Positions 19,093 through 26,594 of a stretch of 64,000 nt of DNA are shown here, piece after piece. The DNA comes from Yinghuangia soli (GTDB lineage Bacteria > Actinomycetota > Actinomycetes > Streptomycetales > Streptomycetaceae). Location of the stretch: positions 227,167 to 291,166 of the forward strand of contig NZ_JAKFHA010000007.1 of the NCBI RefSeq assembly GCF_021502675.1. Direction: 5' to 3'. Numbering within the stretch: the stretch's first letter is position 1; each line of letters begins with the position of its first letter. The position numbers and the translations under genes were made by a program. Below the pieces are notes generated by a model that worked only from the letters and a program-made list of their open reading frames with translations, was not told the DNA's origin and made no database searches.

Positions 19093-19527
19093 ATGGTCAG
19101 TGTGAGTGTGGAGACTGCAGAGCAGACAGAGCAGCGGCTACGTCGTGTGATCGCCCAAGCTGATCTCGTCGTGCACGACGGTATCTGGTGTTTCGAAGAG
19201 TCTCCGGCCGACCAGCCGCCGGCACTCACCCGCGAGACGCTTGCGGTCGTCCGGGACAGCGAGAGTTGGAGCCACCTGGTCCCGTTCCGCCAGCAGGACG
19301 GCGGAGTCGAACGCTTCGGAATCTTCTCCTTCCATTTCACCGACCAGATGGACAACAGCGGTTTCGTCGGCTGGCTGGCGACCCGCCTCAAGGTCGAACT
19401 GGGGACCGGCGTATTGGTTGTGTGCGGCAGCAATCGCACCCGCGGCGGCATCTATGACTACTGGGGTTGCCCCATCGACCTGGTGGACAAGGCCATCGCG
19501 GTCGTCGAGGCGCTGCGCGCCGGCTGA
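19093..19527 (+). CDS. Conserved small protein of unknown function
   Basis: Product of 144 residues. ATG 19093 lies 8 bases after AAGGAG (a GTG 3 bases earlier is also possible). It has an acidic, soluble, alpha/beta composition: VETAEQTEQRLRRVIAQADLVVHDGIWCFEES, then a block of two strands (FGIFSFHF, GVLVVCGSN) and YDYWGCPIDLVDKAI. No signal peptide or membrane helix. The pattern of a Trp/Cys-containing core and a C-terminal helix looks like a conserved actinobacterial protein rather than a random frame, but I do not recognise a function. It is not visibly part of an operon. Confidence 0.65.
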   Translation: MVSVSVETAEQTEQRLRRVIAQADLVVHDGIWCFEESPADQPPALTRETLAVVRDSESWSHLVPFRQQDGGVERFGIFSFHFTDQMDNSGFVGWLATRLKVELGTGVLVVCGSNRTRGGIYDYWGCPIDLVDKAIAVVEALRAG

Positions 19528-19740
19528 CGGGCATTGGTGACGGTGCCGACAAGGTCAGCTCGGTAGATAGTGGCGTCGCGACGTCCACTTGGCGGCAGGC
19601 GACCGCCGCAGCGCCCGGACCGGACTGCCGCTCGTCACACCGGGGCCCCTCCCTCGGGGCGGCCAAACCCTGCGCACAGCGTGGGTAGCCGACTCCGAGA
19701 GTGCGCTGCGATCACCGAAAAACCGCAGTGTACAAGCAAG

Positions 19741-19771
19741 TTGACTCCTACACTTGACTGGTCCCAACAAT
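19741..19771 (+). promoter_or_regulatory. Candidate promoter of the AAA+ cassette
   Basis: TTGACT at 19741-19746, repeated at 19754-19759, followed by AACAAT at 19766-19771 as a possible -10, 20 bp before the first start codon. The spacing from the first -35 is 19 bp, on the long side. Low confidence. Confidence 0.3.
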
Positions 19772-19790
19772 GCTCGCGCGGGGGTGTGGC

Positions 19791-20225
19791 ATGTCCGGAG
19801 ATGCGGAGACGGCCGGGAGGCCCTGGGAACCGACGCCCGAGGAAGCGCTTGAAGCGACCGCGGCGGTGGCGGAGCTGGTGGTTTCCGTCGAATTGATCGC
19901 AGGGCTGCTGCACCACCTCGGCGGCAAGGTGGTGCGCTGGGCCAAGGTGCCGCGACCGGCACGCCTGGACGTGCTGAAGCTGCGCGAGGTGATCAGGTTC
20001 TTTCGGGAGGACCGGCCGTACGGATCGCGCATCGACCACGGAGTCCTGCTGCTGAGCGCGGACGGGAAGGGCCGGATCGTGTGCCTGCAACTGTTCGTGG
20101 ACCGTGACAACCAGCCGTGCCTCGATGCCGAGGGCACGCCGCACGGCCGCGTCATGGTCGTCAACAAACTCGACCCCGAGCTGCGGGACCTCGCCGCCGG
20201 AAAAGAACTCATCGTCTTCGAATAG
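19791..20225 (+). CDS. Soluble protein, first gene of the AAA+ cassette
   Basis: Product of 144 residues from ATG 19791 (MSGDAETAGRPW); a GGGGGTG box precedes it by about 6 bases. An ATG at 19770 would add 7 residues. The N-terminal half is helical (EEALEATAAVAELVVSVELI); the C-terminal half is a mixed alpha/beta domain (GVLLLSADGKGRIVCLQLFVDRDN, then GRVMVVNKLDPELRDLAAG). No known motif. It lies 37 bp before the next gene and is read in the same direction as three further genes ending with an AAA+ ATPase, so it is probably co-expressed. Function unknown. Confidence 0.65.
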   Translation: MSGDAETAGRPWEPTPEEALEATAAVAELVVSVELIAGLLHHLGGKVVRWAKVPRPARLDVLKLREVIRFFREDRPYGSRIDHGVLLLSADGKGRIVCLQLFVDRDNQPCLDAEGTPHGRVMVVNKLDPELRDLAAGKELIVFE

Positions 20226-20262
20226 TCCGCGCGGACCGCGTAGTTCGCAGGGGGAGCGGAAT

Positions 20263-20622
20263 ATGGAACCGATCAGTCTGGCTGTCGCGCTCGGGCTGAT
20301 GCTCGCCGGGTACATCGTGGTGATCGTCATCACGATCACCTGGGAAGTCATCACCGAGTGGTTCCACGCCAGGGGGCGCATCAAGGCCGAGAACGCCAGT
20401 GCGATCGCATTCACGCTCGCCGACCGCATCGCCAACCAGGACTACGTGCGAGTGGGCGGGGTCTTCGACAACAGCTCTGCCCCCACGCGCATGGTGCAAG
20501 GGTTTTACGACGAGCGCACCGGCGAAGTCTTGGACGCGCGCCCGATGGAGAGTGCGCGCACACCTGACCAAGTGGTCGTCGAACGGCACGAGGCCGGCAA
20601 CGGCCTGGTCATCTACGACTGA
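20263..20622 (+). CDS. One-pass membrane protein of the AAA+ cassette (copy A)
   Basis: Product of 119 residues, ATG 20263 with GGGGAG 6 bases upstream. One N-terminal transmembrane helix (residues about 5-28) precedes a small cytoplasmic domain: LADRIANQDYVRVGGVF, then RMVQGFYDERTGEVLDAR and a basic/acidic end. The YVRVGGVF block and following layout recur in the next gene (YVVVAGVF), so the two are divergent paralogues with the same topology. Likely membrane-anchored adaptors or substrates for the ATPase encoded next door; this is inference from position. Confidence 0.65.
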   Translation: MEPISLAVALGLMLAGYIVVIVITITWEVITEWFHARGRIKAENASAIAFTLADRIANQDYVRVGGVFDNSSAPTRMVQGFYDERTGEVLDARPMESARTPDQVVVERHEAGNGLVIYD

Positions 20623-20636
20623 CCGGGGCCGGACCG

Positions 20637-20933
20637 GTGGACCCGTTCACGCTCGCGTTGGTCTGGTCGTTGGGTGGGGCGGCCGCACTGGTCGTGCTGG
20701 GTCTCCTGACGTGGGGGACAGTACGCCGCTGGATCACCCGGCGTTCCGCCGTCGGCGACTATGCCGAGCTGCTGCAACGGCGACTGGAGTCCGGTGAATA
20801 TGTCGTGGTGGCAGGCGTTTTCGCGGCTGATGGCACGCAGCGCGCGGCGCAGACCTGGCAGGTCGACTCGATCGACGACGCACTGGCCGCGCGGCTCGGC
20901 AAGCCCGGAGAGGCGATCCGTGTTCAGACGTGA
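20637..20933 (+). CDS. One-pass membrane protein of the AAA+ cassette (copy B)
   Basis: Product of 98 residues, GTG start 20637, 14 bp after the previous stop. N-terminal helix (residues about 5-27), then WITRR as a positive stop, then a small domain with YAELLQRRLESGEYVVVAGVF and DALAARLGKPGEAIRV. It is shorter at the C-terminus than copy A. Its last 14 bases overlap the start of the AAA+ gene in another frame, a sign of translational coupling. Function unknown. Confidence 0.65.
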   Translation: MDPFTLALVWSLGGAAALVVLGLLTWGTVRRWITRRSAVGDYAELLQRRLESGEYVVVAGVFAADGTQRAAQTWQVDSIDDALAARLGKPGEAIRVQT

Positions 20934-22257
20934 CGACGTTCCTGCGTCCGTCCCTGCGCCCGCGCCCGGGCAACACCCGGAGTTCTCGATATCGGCGCTG
21001 CCCAAAGAGATCCCGGACGTCGACGCGGCGCTGTTCCGTGTCCGGCTGTTCCAACTGCTCGGCGCGCTGGTGGACAAGTTCCAGCCCCCGCCGTTCGCGT
21101 TCGGCATCGGGTACGGGCGGCCGCCGGTGCCGGCCCCGCTCGCGCCGCCCGCGATTCCCGGGGGCGCTCTCTCGCCGGCGCACACGCGGGAATCCGGCCT
21201 GCGACACGGCTCCGACCGGCCCGACTCGTCCGGCTCGGCGGACTCGTCCGACGAGTCTGCCGAGAAGGGTCGGCGCCGCCCCCTGGACGTCACCGCAATC
21301 GCGCCGCTGTACCGGTTCGACCAGCTCGTCCTGCCCGGGGACACGTTGGGGCGACTGCTGGACTGCGTGTCGTTCGTCGAGGTCGCGCCGCTGGTGTTCG
21401 ACGCCTGGAATCTGCGCGCGATCGAACCGAGCCCGTCGGTGGCGGTCAACTTCAAGGGCCCGCCCGGCACGGGGAAGACGATGGCGGCGCACGCGGTCGC
21501 GCACCGACTCGACCGGCGTCTGCTGTCCTGCCGCTTGTCCGACTTGGAGAGCAAGTACCACGGCGAGGGCCCGAAGAACGTCGCGGCACTCTTCGAACTC
21601 GCCCGCGAGCAGGACGCGGTGCTGTTCATCGACGAGGCGGAGTCGCTGCTCTCCGGCCGGTTCGCGCGGCCTCAGCAGGCCGCCGAGAGCGCGATCAACT
21701 CGATGCGCACCGAACTGCTCATGGCGCTTGACTCGTTCACCGGCCTGGTGATCTTCGCGAGCAATCTGCCGCACAGCTACGACGCCGCGATCGAATCCCG
21801 CTTGCTGCACGTCGATTTCGCTCTGCCCGACCAGCCGGCGCGGGCCCGGCTGTGGGAGGCGCACCTGCCCGCCGAACTGCCGCTGTGCGACGACGTCTCG
21901 CCCGATGCGCTTGCCGAGATCTCCGGTGTGACCGGTCGCGACATCAAGACCGCGGTCATCCTGGCCGCGATCCGCACCGCCCGGAGCGGACTCCCGGCGG
22001 TGAGCCATGAGTTCTTGGAGTCGGCGCTGCTTGGACAGCGCGACGGCGGGGGCAGTGGCACGGCCGCGTCGGGGGCTCTCGCGACGTCCGACGGCGAACT
22101 GGACGAGGCCGGCAAGGCCGCAATCGGCGAACGGCTGCGCGCGCTGCGGGGCGGTTCAGCGCCGGTCGGGGCCGGCCGGGCGGCCGAAGACGAGGGCTGC
22201 CAGGGCGAGGCCGGAGACGGCGCCCAGGCACTGGGCGGCGACGAAGCCCGGCACTGA
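20920..22257 (+). CDS. AAA+ ATPase of FtsH/Vps4-like type
   Basis: Product of 445 residues. GTG 20920 has GGAGAGG upstream and overlaps the previous gene by 14 bases. An N-terminal region of about 125 residues with a Pro-rich and a Ser/Asp-rich linker precedes one AAA+ module: Walker A GPPGTGKT (180-187), Walker B VLFIDEAES (about 234-242), sensor-1 Asn in FASNLP (282), arginine finger in ESRLLHVDF (294), and a C-terminal lid. There is no protease domain and no membrane helix, so it should act as an unfoldase or remodeler on the partners encoded upstream. The last 34 residues are read from DNA that also encodes the convergent aquaporin and may not be native. Confidence 0.85.
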   Translation: MFRRDDVPASVPAPAPGQHPEFSISALPKEIPDVDAALFRVRLFQLLGALVDKFQPPPFAFGIGYGRPPVPAPLAPPAIPGGALSPAHTRESGLRHGSDRPDSSGSADSSDESAEKGRRRPLDVTAIAPLYRFDQLVLPGDTLGRLLDCVSFVEVAPLVFDAWNLRAIEPSPSVAVNFKGPPGTGKTMAAHAVAHRLDRRLLSCRLSDLESKYHGEGPKNVAALFELAREQDAVLFIDEAESLLSGRFARPQQAAESAINSMRTELLMALDSFTGLVIFASNLPHSYDAAIESRLLHVDFALPDQPARARLWEAHLPAELPLCDDVSPDALAEISGVTGRDIKTAVILAAIRTARSGLPAVSHEFLESALLGQRDGGGSGTAASGALATSDGELDEAGKAAIGERLRALRGGSAPVGAGRAAEDEGCQGEAGDGAQALGGDEARH

Positions 22258-22905
22258 CGCGGGGCCGATGCCGGCGAAGCTGTCGCTGAAGGAGCGTCCG
22301 ACGGTCGCCGCGGGATTGGCGAACGACGAGGACGACGTGAACCAGATGGCGGCACCGATGTAGGCGGACACGACGACCGGCGCGTACCGCAGCCGGTCCG
22401 TGCGGACGAGCCCGAGTACGAGGAGCACCAGTCCTGCGGTGGCGACCACTTCGGCGAGCAGGAGGTGTCCGGCGGACTTGTCCTGGGTGGACCATGCGGC
22501 GATCTCGCGACCGAACATCGCGTCGGCGAGCACCGCGCCGGAGATCGCACCGGAGGTCTGCGCGGCGAGGTAGAAGCCGACGTCCCGAGTGGTGACGCCG
22601 TGCCCACGCCGATGCCGGACGTTCCACCACTCGGCGAGGGTGACCACGGGGTTGAGGTGTGCGCCGGACACCGGTCCGAGGAGGAAGAGGAGTACGCCGA
22701 GCCCCAGTGCCGACGCGAGGGCGTTGGCGAGGAGCTGGACGCCGACGTCGGAGGAGAGCGAGGTGGCCTGGATACCGGAACCGACCACGACGGCGACGAG
22801 CGCCGCGGTCCCGACGAACTCCGCGGCGGCGCGCCGCGCGAGGGGGACGCGGGGCTGCGGCACCGTGAGGGTGACGTCGGGGACGAGGGTCGGCGTGTTC
22901 GGCAT
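22156..22905 (-). CDS. MIP/aquaporin family channel
   Basis: Product of 249 residues from ATG 22905. Six hydrophobic segments and the two pore half-helices are present: GAHLNPVV (NPV in place of the usual NPA) and FANPAATVGRSF (canonical NPA). The EFVGTAALVAVV opening is typical of bacterial MIP channels. The altered first motif and the lack of the Asp marker of glycerol facilitators make the solute (water, small polyol or metalloid) uncertain. Its 3' end runs 102 bp into the convergent AAA+ gene. It is upstream of no obvious partner and does not belong to an arsenic cluster. Confidence 0.88.
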   Translation of the reverse strand: MPNTPTLVPDVTLTVPQPRVPLARRAAAEFVGTAALVAVVVGSGIQATSLSSDVGVQLLANALASALGLGVLLFLLGPVSGAHLNPVVTLAEWWNVRHRRGHGVTTRDVGFYLAAQTSGAISGAVLADAMFGREIAAWSTQDKSAGHLLLAEVVATAGLVLLVLGLVRTDRLRYAPVVVSAYIGAAIWFTSSSSFANPAATVGRSFSDSFAGIGPASVPGFVAAQCLGAVSGLALAALVFGRPAGPDRR

Positions 22906-23002
22906 ACGGCGATGCTGACATCGGCGCAGATGCAGGAACATTGGTCATACCGACGAATGCGGGGCTCCCGGAGGGCCCTCCGTCTGGAGGTCTGCGCGGT
23001 CT

Positions 23003-23395
23003 CTAGGTCACGAGGTCCAGCTCCACCCAGGCACACTTCCCGCCGACGACGGGTGCGTAGCCGAAGCGGTCGGCGTAAGCGGCGACGAGGACAAGCCCGC
23101 GGCCGGACTCGCCGAGGTGGTGGTGGCCGGAAGTCACGGGTTCGGGGAGCCGGGGATCGGCATCGAACACCTCGATACGCAGGGCCTTGTGGTGAACCTG
23201 GCTGCGGACGGTAATCCAGGGGTCGAGCGCGCAGTGGCGGAGGACGTTGCCGAGGAGCTCGGTGAGGCAGAGGGCGGAGGCCTCGGCGAGGTGGGCGGCG
23301 TCCCAGATGTCGAGGTGCGCGCGGAGAACCCGCCGGAGGACGGGAACCGCCTCGGGAGTGAGCTCCAGGCATTGGAGCAGAGCTGGACATCGCAT
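23003..23395 (-). CDS. HATPase_c domain protein of the AbaA/WhiJ module (anti-sigma-like)
   Basis: Product of 130 residues from ATG 23395; a TTG at 23425 would add 10 residues and neither has a strong ribosome-binding site. Single GHKL ATP-binding domain: LCLTELLGNVLRH (N-box), IEVFDADPRLP (G1), and GESGRGLVLVAAYADRFGY (G2). These are stand-alone anti-sigma or anti-anti-sigma-type kinases of the RsbW fold. It is divergent from a WhiJ-like regulator and DUF397 gene, the standard trio linked to morphological and antibiotic control in Streptomyces. Confidence 0.88.
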   Translation of the reverse strand: MRCPALLQCLELTPEAVPVLRRVLRAHLDIWDAAHLAEASALCLTELLGNVLRHCALDPWITVRSQVHHKALRIEVFDADPRLPEPVTSGHHHLGESGRGLVLVAAYADRFGYAPVVGGKCAWVELDLVT

Positions 23396-23535
23396 CGGAT
23401 ACAAGGAGATGCACCTCTCCGTCAATCACGCATTGCTATTGACTGACTACTCGTCGTAGCGCTTTCCTTGTCTCCGACGTTGCTCGGCAACAGCGCAACA
23501 CGCAACCGAGTACGACTGATTCACCGGAGGTTCGA

Positions 23536-24393
23536 ATGAGCGCGACGCGGACATCCCGGTTCATGGCGCTGCGCCTGGGAGCCGAACTACGCAGACTGCG
23601 GACGCTGAACGCGATGACAGTGGCCTCTGCCGCAAAGCACATGTCTTGCTCGGGATCGAAGATCAGCCGACAGGAATGCGGCAAGGCGAACATCAGCAGC
23701 GAGGACCTTGAGCACTACATCCAGACGTACAACGTCCCGGAGGCGGATCGGGACGAACTTCGAGAGTTGCTAGGCGTTCGCAATGTCCGCGACTGGTGGA
23801 CTCGCTACGACGACATCCTGTCGCCGGCCATGGCCTCGTTCATCGCACTCGAAAACCAGGCGGCAACCGAGTACGAGTACCAACTCGGGACCATCCCAGG
23901 CCTACTCCAGACTCGCGCGCTCGCCCGGATCCTCAACCGAAAGAGTCTGCACCCGCTGGACGACTACCGCCGCGAGGCCTCGGTGGAAGTCCGACTCCGC
24001 CGCCAGAGGCGGCTGTTCGAGGAACCGAAGCTGGAGTTGCGCGCCCTGATCTGGGAAGCGGCGTTCCACGTGGACATCGGAGAGCCGGAGGTGATGCGCG
24101 AGCAGCTTGAGCATCTGATTGCCATGTCACTGCTCCCCAACATCACCTTCCAGATCATCCCCTTCCGGGCAGGCACCGACCAACTGATGGGCTCAAGCTT
24201 CCAGTTGCTCGACTTTGCCGATCCTCGTGATCCCGTGCAGATGTTCGTGGAATCACTGATCGGAACTCTGTCTCGGCCGCACACCCGCGACACCGAGCCA
24301 GGGCTCCGCATGTTTCGTCGAATCGCCGACAGTGCGCTCACGCCTCAGCAGTCGCGCGCGCTGCTCACCCAACACCTGAAGGGCTACCGATGA
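23536..24393 (+). CDS. WhiJ-like XRE-family regulator with DUF5753 domain
   Basis: Product of 285 residues; ATG 23536 lies 8 bases after GGAGG. N-terminal XRE helix-turn-helix (residues about 12-65: LGAELRRLRTLNAMTV, then CSGSKISRQECGK) followed by the DUF5753 ligand or partner domain (YEYQLGTIPGLLQTRALAR, then LLPNITFQIIPF and FVESLIG). WhiJ paralogues act with small DUF397 proteins to repress developmental genes. The stop overlaps the DUF397 gene start by 4 bases. Base composition is a little less GC-rich than the neighbourhood, as often seen for these multi-copy, laterally exchanged modules. Confidence 0.92.
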   Translation: MSATRTSRFMALRLGAELRRLRTLNAMTVASAAKHMSCSGSKISRQECGKANISSEDLEHYIQTYNVPEADRDELRELLGVRNVRDWWTRYDDILSPAMASFIALENQAATEYEYQLGTIPGLLQTRALARILNRKSLHPLDDYRREASVEVRLRRQRRLFEEPKLELRALIWEAAFHVDIGEPEVMREQLEHLIAMSLLPNITFQIIPFRAGTDQLMGSSFQLLDFADPRDPVQMFVESLIGTLSRPHTRDTEPGLRMFRRIADSALTPQQSRALLTQHLKGYR

Positions 24394-24575
24394 ACGATCC
24401 CGCAGTGAACTGGGTCAAGTCGAGCTACTCGGTCGATGCGCAGAACCTCTGCGTCGAGGTCGCCCATCCGACCTCCCCCACCGTTCTCGCCCGCGACTCG
24501 AAGCTCGTCGCGAGCCCGACCGTCCGCTTCCCTGCTGATGCGTGGGCGGCCTTCCTCGGCGCCGGTCCGCGTTGA
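24390..24575 (+). CDS. DUF397 protein, partner of the WhiJ-like regulator
   Basis: Product of 61 residues starting MNDPAVNWVKSSYSVDAQNLCVE, the hallmark of DUF397 (WxKSSYS...CVEVA), then VLARDSK and a C-terminal FPADAWAAFLG. These short proteins are always encoded next to WhiJ-like genes and are thought to bind them and modulate DNA binding. Translationally coupled (ATGA overlap). Followed by a 14-bp hairpin. Confidence 0.93.
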   Translation: MNDPAVNWVKSSYSVDAQNLCVEVAHPTSPTVLARDSKLVASPTVRFPADAWAAFLGAGPR

Positions 24576-24580
24576 ACGGC

Positions 24581-24614
24581 CGCAGCCCTATCCCCGAACA
24601 GGGATAGGGCTGCG
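24581..24614. terminator. Bidirectional hairpin terminator
   Basis: Perfect 14-bp stem (24581-24594 with 24601-24614), loop CGAACA, between the DUF397 gene and the convergent hydrolase gene. Confidence 0.88.
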
Positions 24615-24654
24615 CATACTTCAAGAACTCCGGGCCGATCAGGCGTCTTAGTAC

Positions 24655-25443
24655 TCAGGCGAAGAACTTCGCCAGCACCGGCGCGATCACCTTCGGGTCC
24701 ACCTCGTGGGTCTGGTCCGGGAGGGACTCGTGCACGGCACCAGGGATCGCCGCAGCCGCAGCCCTCGCCGGCGCCCGCAGCACCTCCGGGCTGGCGTCGC
24801 CGTCCATCACCAGAGTCGGGACCGCCACCGCACCCAAGACCTCCACCGGTACGACACCGCCCTCCGCCGAGCCCAGCACCGCCGTGTCGTACGCCAGCGA
24901 CGGACCGACCGCCTCGAACGCCGGCCACATCGGCGCCGCGCGCATCCCCTCCACCATTTCCGCCGGCACGCCCACGAACGTCATGAACACCACCACCGCG
25001 TCACCCGGCGCCCCCGCGTCCAGCGCCGCCTTCAGGTCCACCGCGTACTGCCGGGACCGCACGTCCTGCCCCTCCACCGCGCTGTACGGCGGCTCGAACA
25101 TCGCCAGCTTCGTGATCGGCAGCCCGGCGGCAGCCGCCCGCGCCGCAAGTGCCGCGCCCGAGGAGACCCCGATCACCCGCGCCGACCCGCCCGCGGCCTC
25201 GATGACCGCCCGCAGGTCCTCGATCTCCCGCTCCACCGCGTACGGCGCCGTGTCACCGCTGTCCCCGCGCCCGCGGCGGTCGTACGTATAGACGGTGTAC
25301 GTCCCGGCCAACTGCTCGGCCACTCCGGCGCCCGGGCCGAAGGCCCGATGGCACATCGCGCCGTCCACGAACACCACGGCCGGGCCGTCTCCCGTCGTGC
25401 TGTACGCGATCTTCGTGCCGTCGGCAGAGGTCACCGTGCTCAT
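24655..25443 (-). CDS. Alpha/beta hydrolase
   Basis: Product of 262 residues, ATG 25443 with AAGGA 8 bases upstream. Alpha/beta-hydrolase fold: the usual HG oxyanion motif is replaced by VFVDGAMCHRAFGPG, the YDRRGRGDSGD turn is standard, the nucleophile elbow is GVSSG (Ser94), acid Asp in VMDGDASPEVL, and His in PDQTHEVDP. Cytosolic, no signal peptide. The substrate cannot be predicted; many close family members act on small esters or lactones. Single gene. Confidence 0.88.
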   Translation of the reverse strand: MSTVTSADGTKIAYSTTGDGPAVVFVDGAMCHRAFGPGAGVAEQLAGTYTVYTYDRRGRGDSGDTAPYAVEREIEDLRAVIEAAGGSARVIGVSSGAALAARAAAAGLPITKLAMFEPPYSAVEGQDVRSRQYAVDLKAALDAGAPGDAVVVFMTFVGVPAEMVEGMRAAPMWPAFEAVGPSLAYDTAVLGSAEGGVVPVEVLGAVAVPTLVMDGDASPEVLRAPARAAAAAIPGAVHESLPDQTHEVDPKVIAPVLAKFFA

Positions 25444-25694
25444 CAGGGGTTCCTTCCGTGGTGTGGTCGATTCACGGGGGTAGACCGGCCCCGCCCGCCG
25501 AACTCATCGGTCCCCCGACCAGCGTTCCCCTATGCCCCACGTCACACCGCCGCCCTCACCATGCGGCGGCGTAGGGCCCGTGCGGCAGGACTCCGGACGG
25601 GATGTCACCCTGGTAGGTAAAACCGCGGGCACCCCGCGCTCCCGCGCCACCCCGCAACGCCGCCGCACTGCCGCACGAACGGAGCCGGACACCT

Positions 25695-26474
25695 ATGACT
25701 GTGCCCACGCCGATCCTGACCACCGCCCCGAATTTCCGGGACTCCGGTGGCCACGCGACCGCCGACGGGCGCAAGGTGCGTACCGGACTCGTCTACCGCT
25801 CGGACGGCCTGGCCGCGCTCGACGCCGCCGACACCGAGACCTTCATACGCCTCGGCGTGAACCTGGTCTGCGACCTCCGCTCGGAGCACGAGCGCGAGAC
25901 CGAGCCGGACCGCCTCCCCGAGGGCGTCGAGCTGCTCATCGCGGACGTCATCGGCCAGGGCAACGACGAGCTCTTCGGCGACATCTTCGCCGAGCCCGAG
26001 TCGGCCGGCGAGAAGCTGGGCGGCAAGGCCGGCATCGAGCTGATGTCCGAGGTCTACCGCCGCTTCGTGACCACCGAGCTGGCGCGCGAGGCGTACCGCA
26101 AGGTGTTCACGCGCATGGCCGAGGCCACCGACGCCGTCGTCTACCACTGCTCGCACGGCAAGGACCGCACGGGCTGGACGTCCGCCGTCCTCCTCACCCT
26201 CCTGGGTGTGCCGCGCGAGACCATCGTCGAGGACTACCTCGACAGCGCGAACCACCTCGTCGAGAAGAACAAGCAGATCCTCGCGGAGATCGCCAAGCGC
26301 GGCTTCGACCCCGAGCACCTGCGTCCGATGTTCTCGGTGCGCACCGAGTACCTCGACACCGCCTTCGGCGCGGTCGAGAAGCACTACGGCTCGATGGAGG
26401 CGTACGTGCGCGACGGCATGGGCGTCTCGGACGAGCACGTCGCGGCACTCCGCACCCGCCTCCTCCAGGACTGA
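25695..26474 (+). CDS. Tyrosine/serine protein phosphatase (MptpB/Y_phosphatase3 type)
   Basis: Product of 259 residues from ATG 25695. The active-site P-loop is HCSHGKDRTG (Cys152, Arg158) and matches the HCxxGKDRTG form of atypical dual-specificity phosphatases that hydrolyse phosphotyrosine, phosphoserine or phosphoinositides. Also present are NFRDSGGHATADGRKVRTGLVYRSD at the N-terminus, a family signature, and the CDLRSEHERE general-acid region. Secretion signal absent. Single gene closed by a strong hairpin. The target is unknown. Confidence 0.92.
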   Translation: MTVPTPILTTAPNFRDSGGHATADGRKVRTGLVYRSDGLAALDAADTETFIRLGVNLVCDLRSEHERETEPDRLPEGVELLIADVIGQGNDELFGDIFAEPESAGEKLGGKAGIELMSEVYRRFVTTELAREAYRKVFTRMAEATDAVVYHCSHGKDRTGWTSAVLLTLLGVPRETIVEDYLDSANHLVEKNKQILAEIAKRGFDPEHLRPMFSVRTEYLDTAFGAVEKHYGSMEAYVRDGMGVSDEHVAALRTRLLQD

Positions 26475-26485
26475 CCCACAGCTTC

Positions 26486-26529
26486 CGTCAGCCGCGGGGC
26501 TCCGAAGCACCGGAACCCCGCGGCTGACG
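26486..26529. terminator. Bidirectional hairpin terminator
   Basis: 14-bp stem (26486-26499 with 26516-26529) and 16-base loop, between convergent genes ending at 26474 and 26595. Confidence 0.88.
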
Positions 26530-26594
26530 CACGTCCGCACCCGGCACGTTCACTCGCGGCCCGTCTACTCCGCGCCCATCTACCCCGCGCCCAT

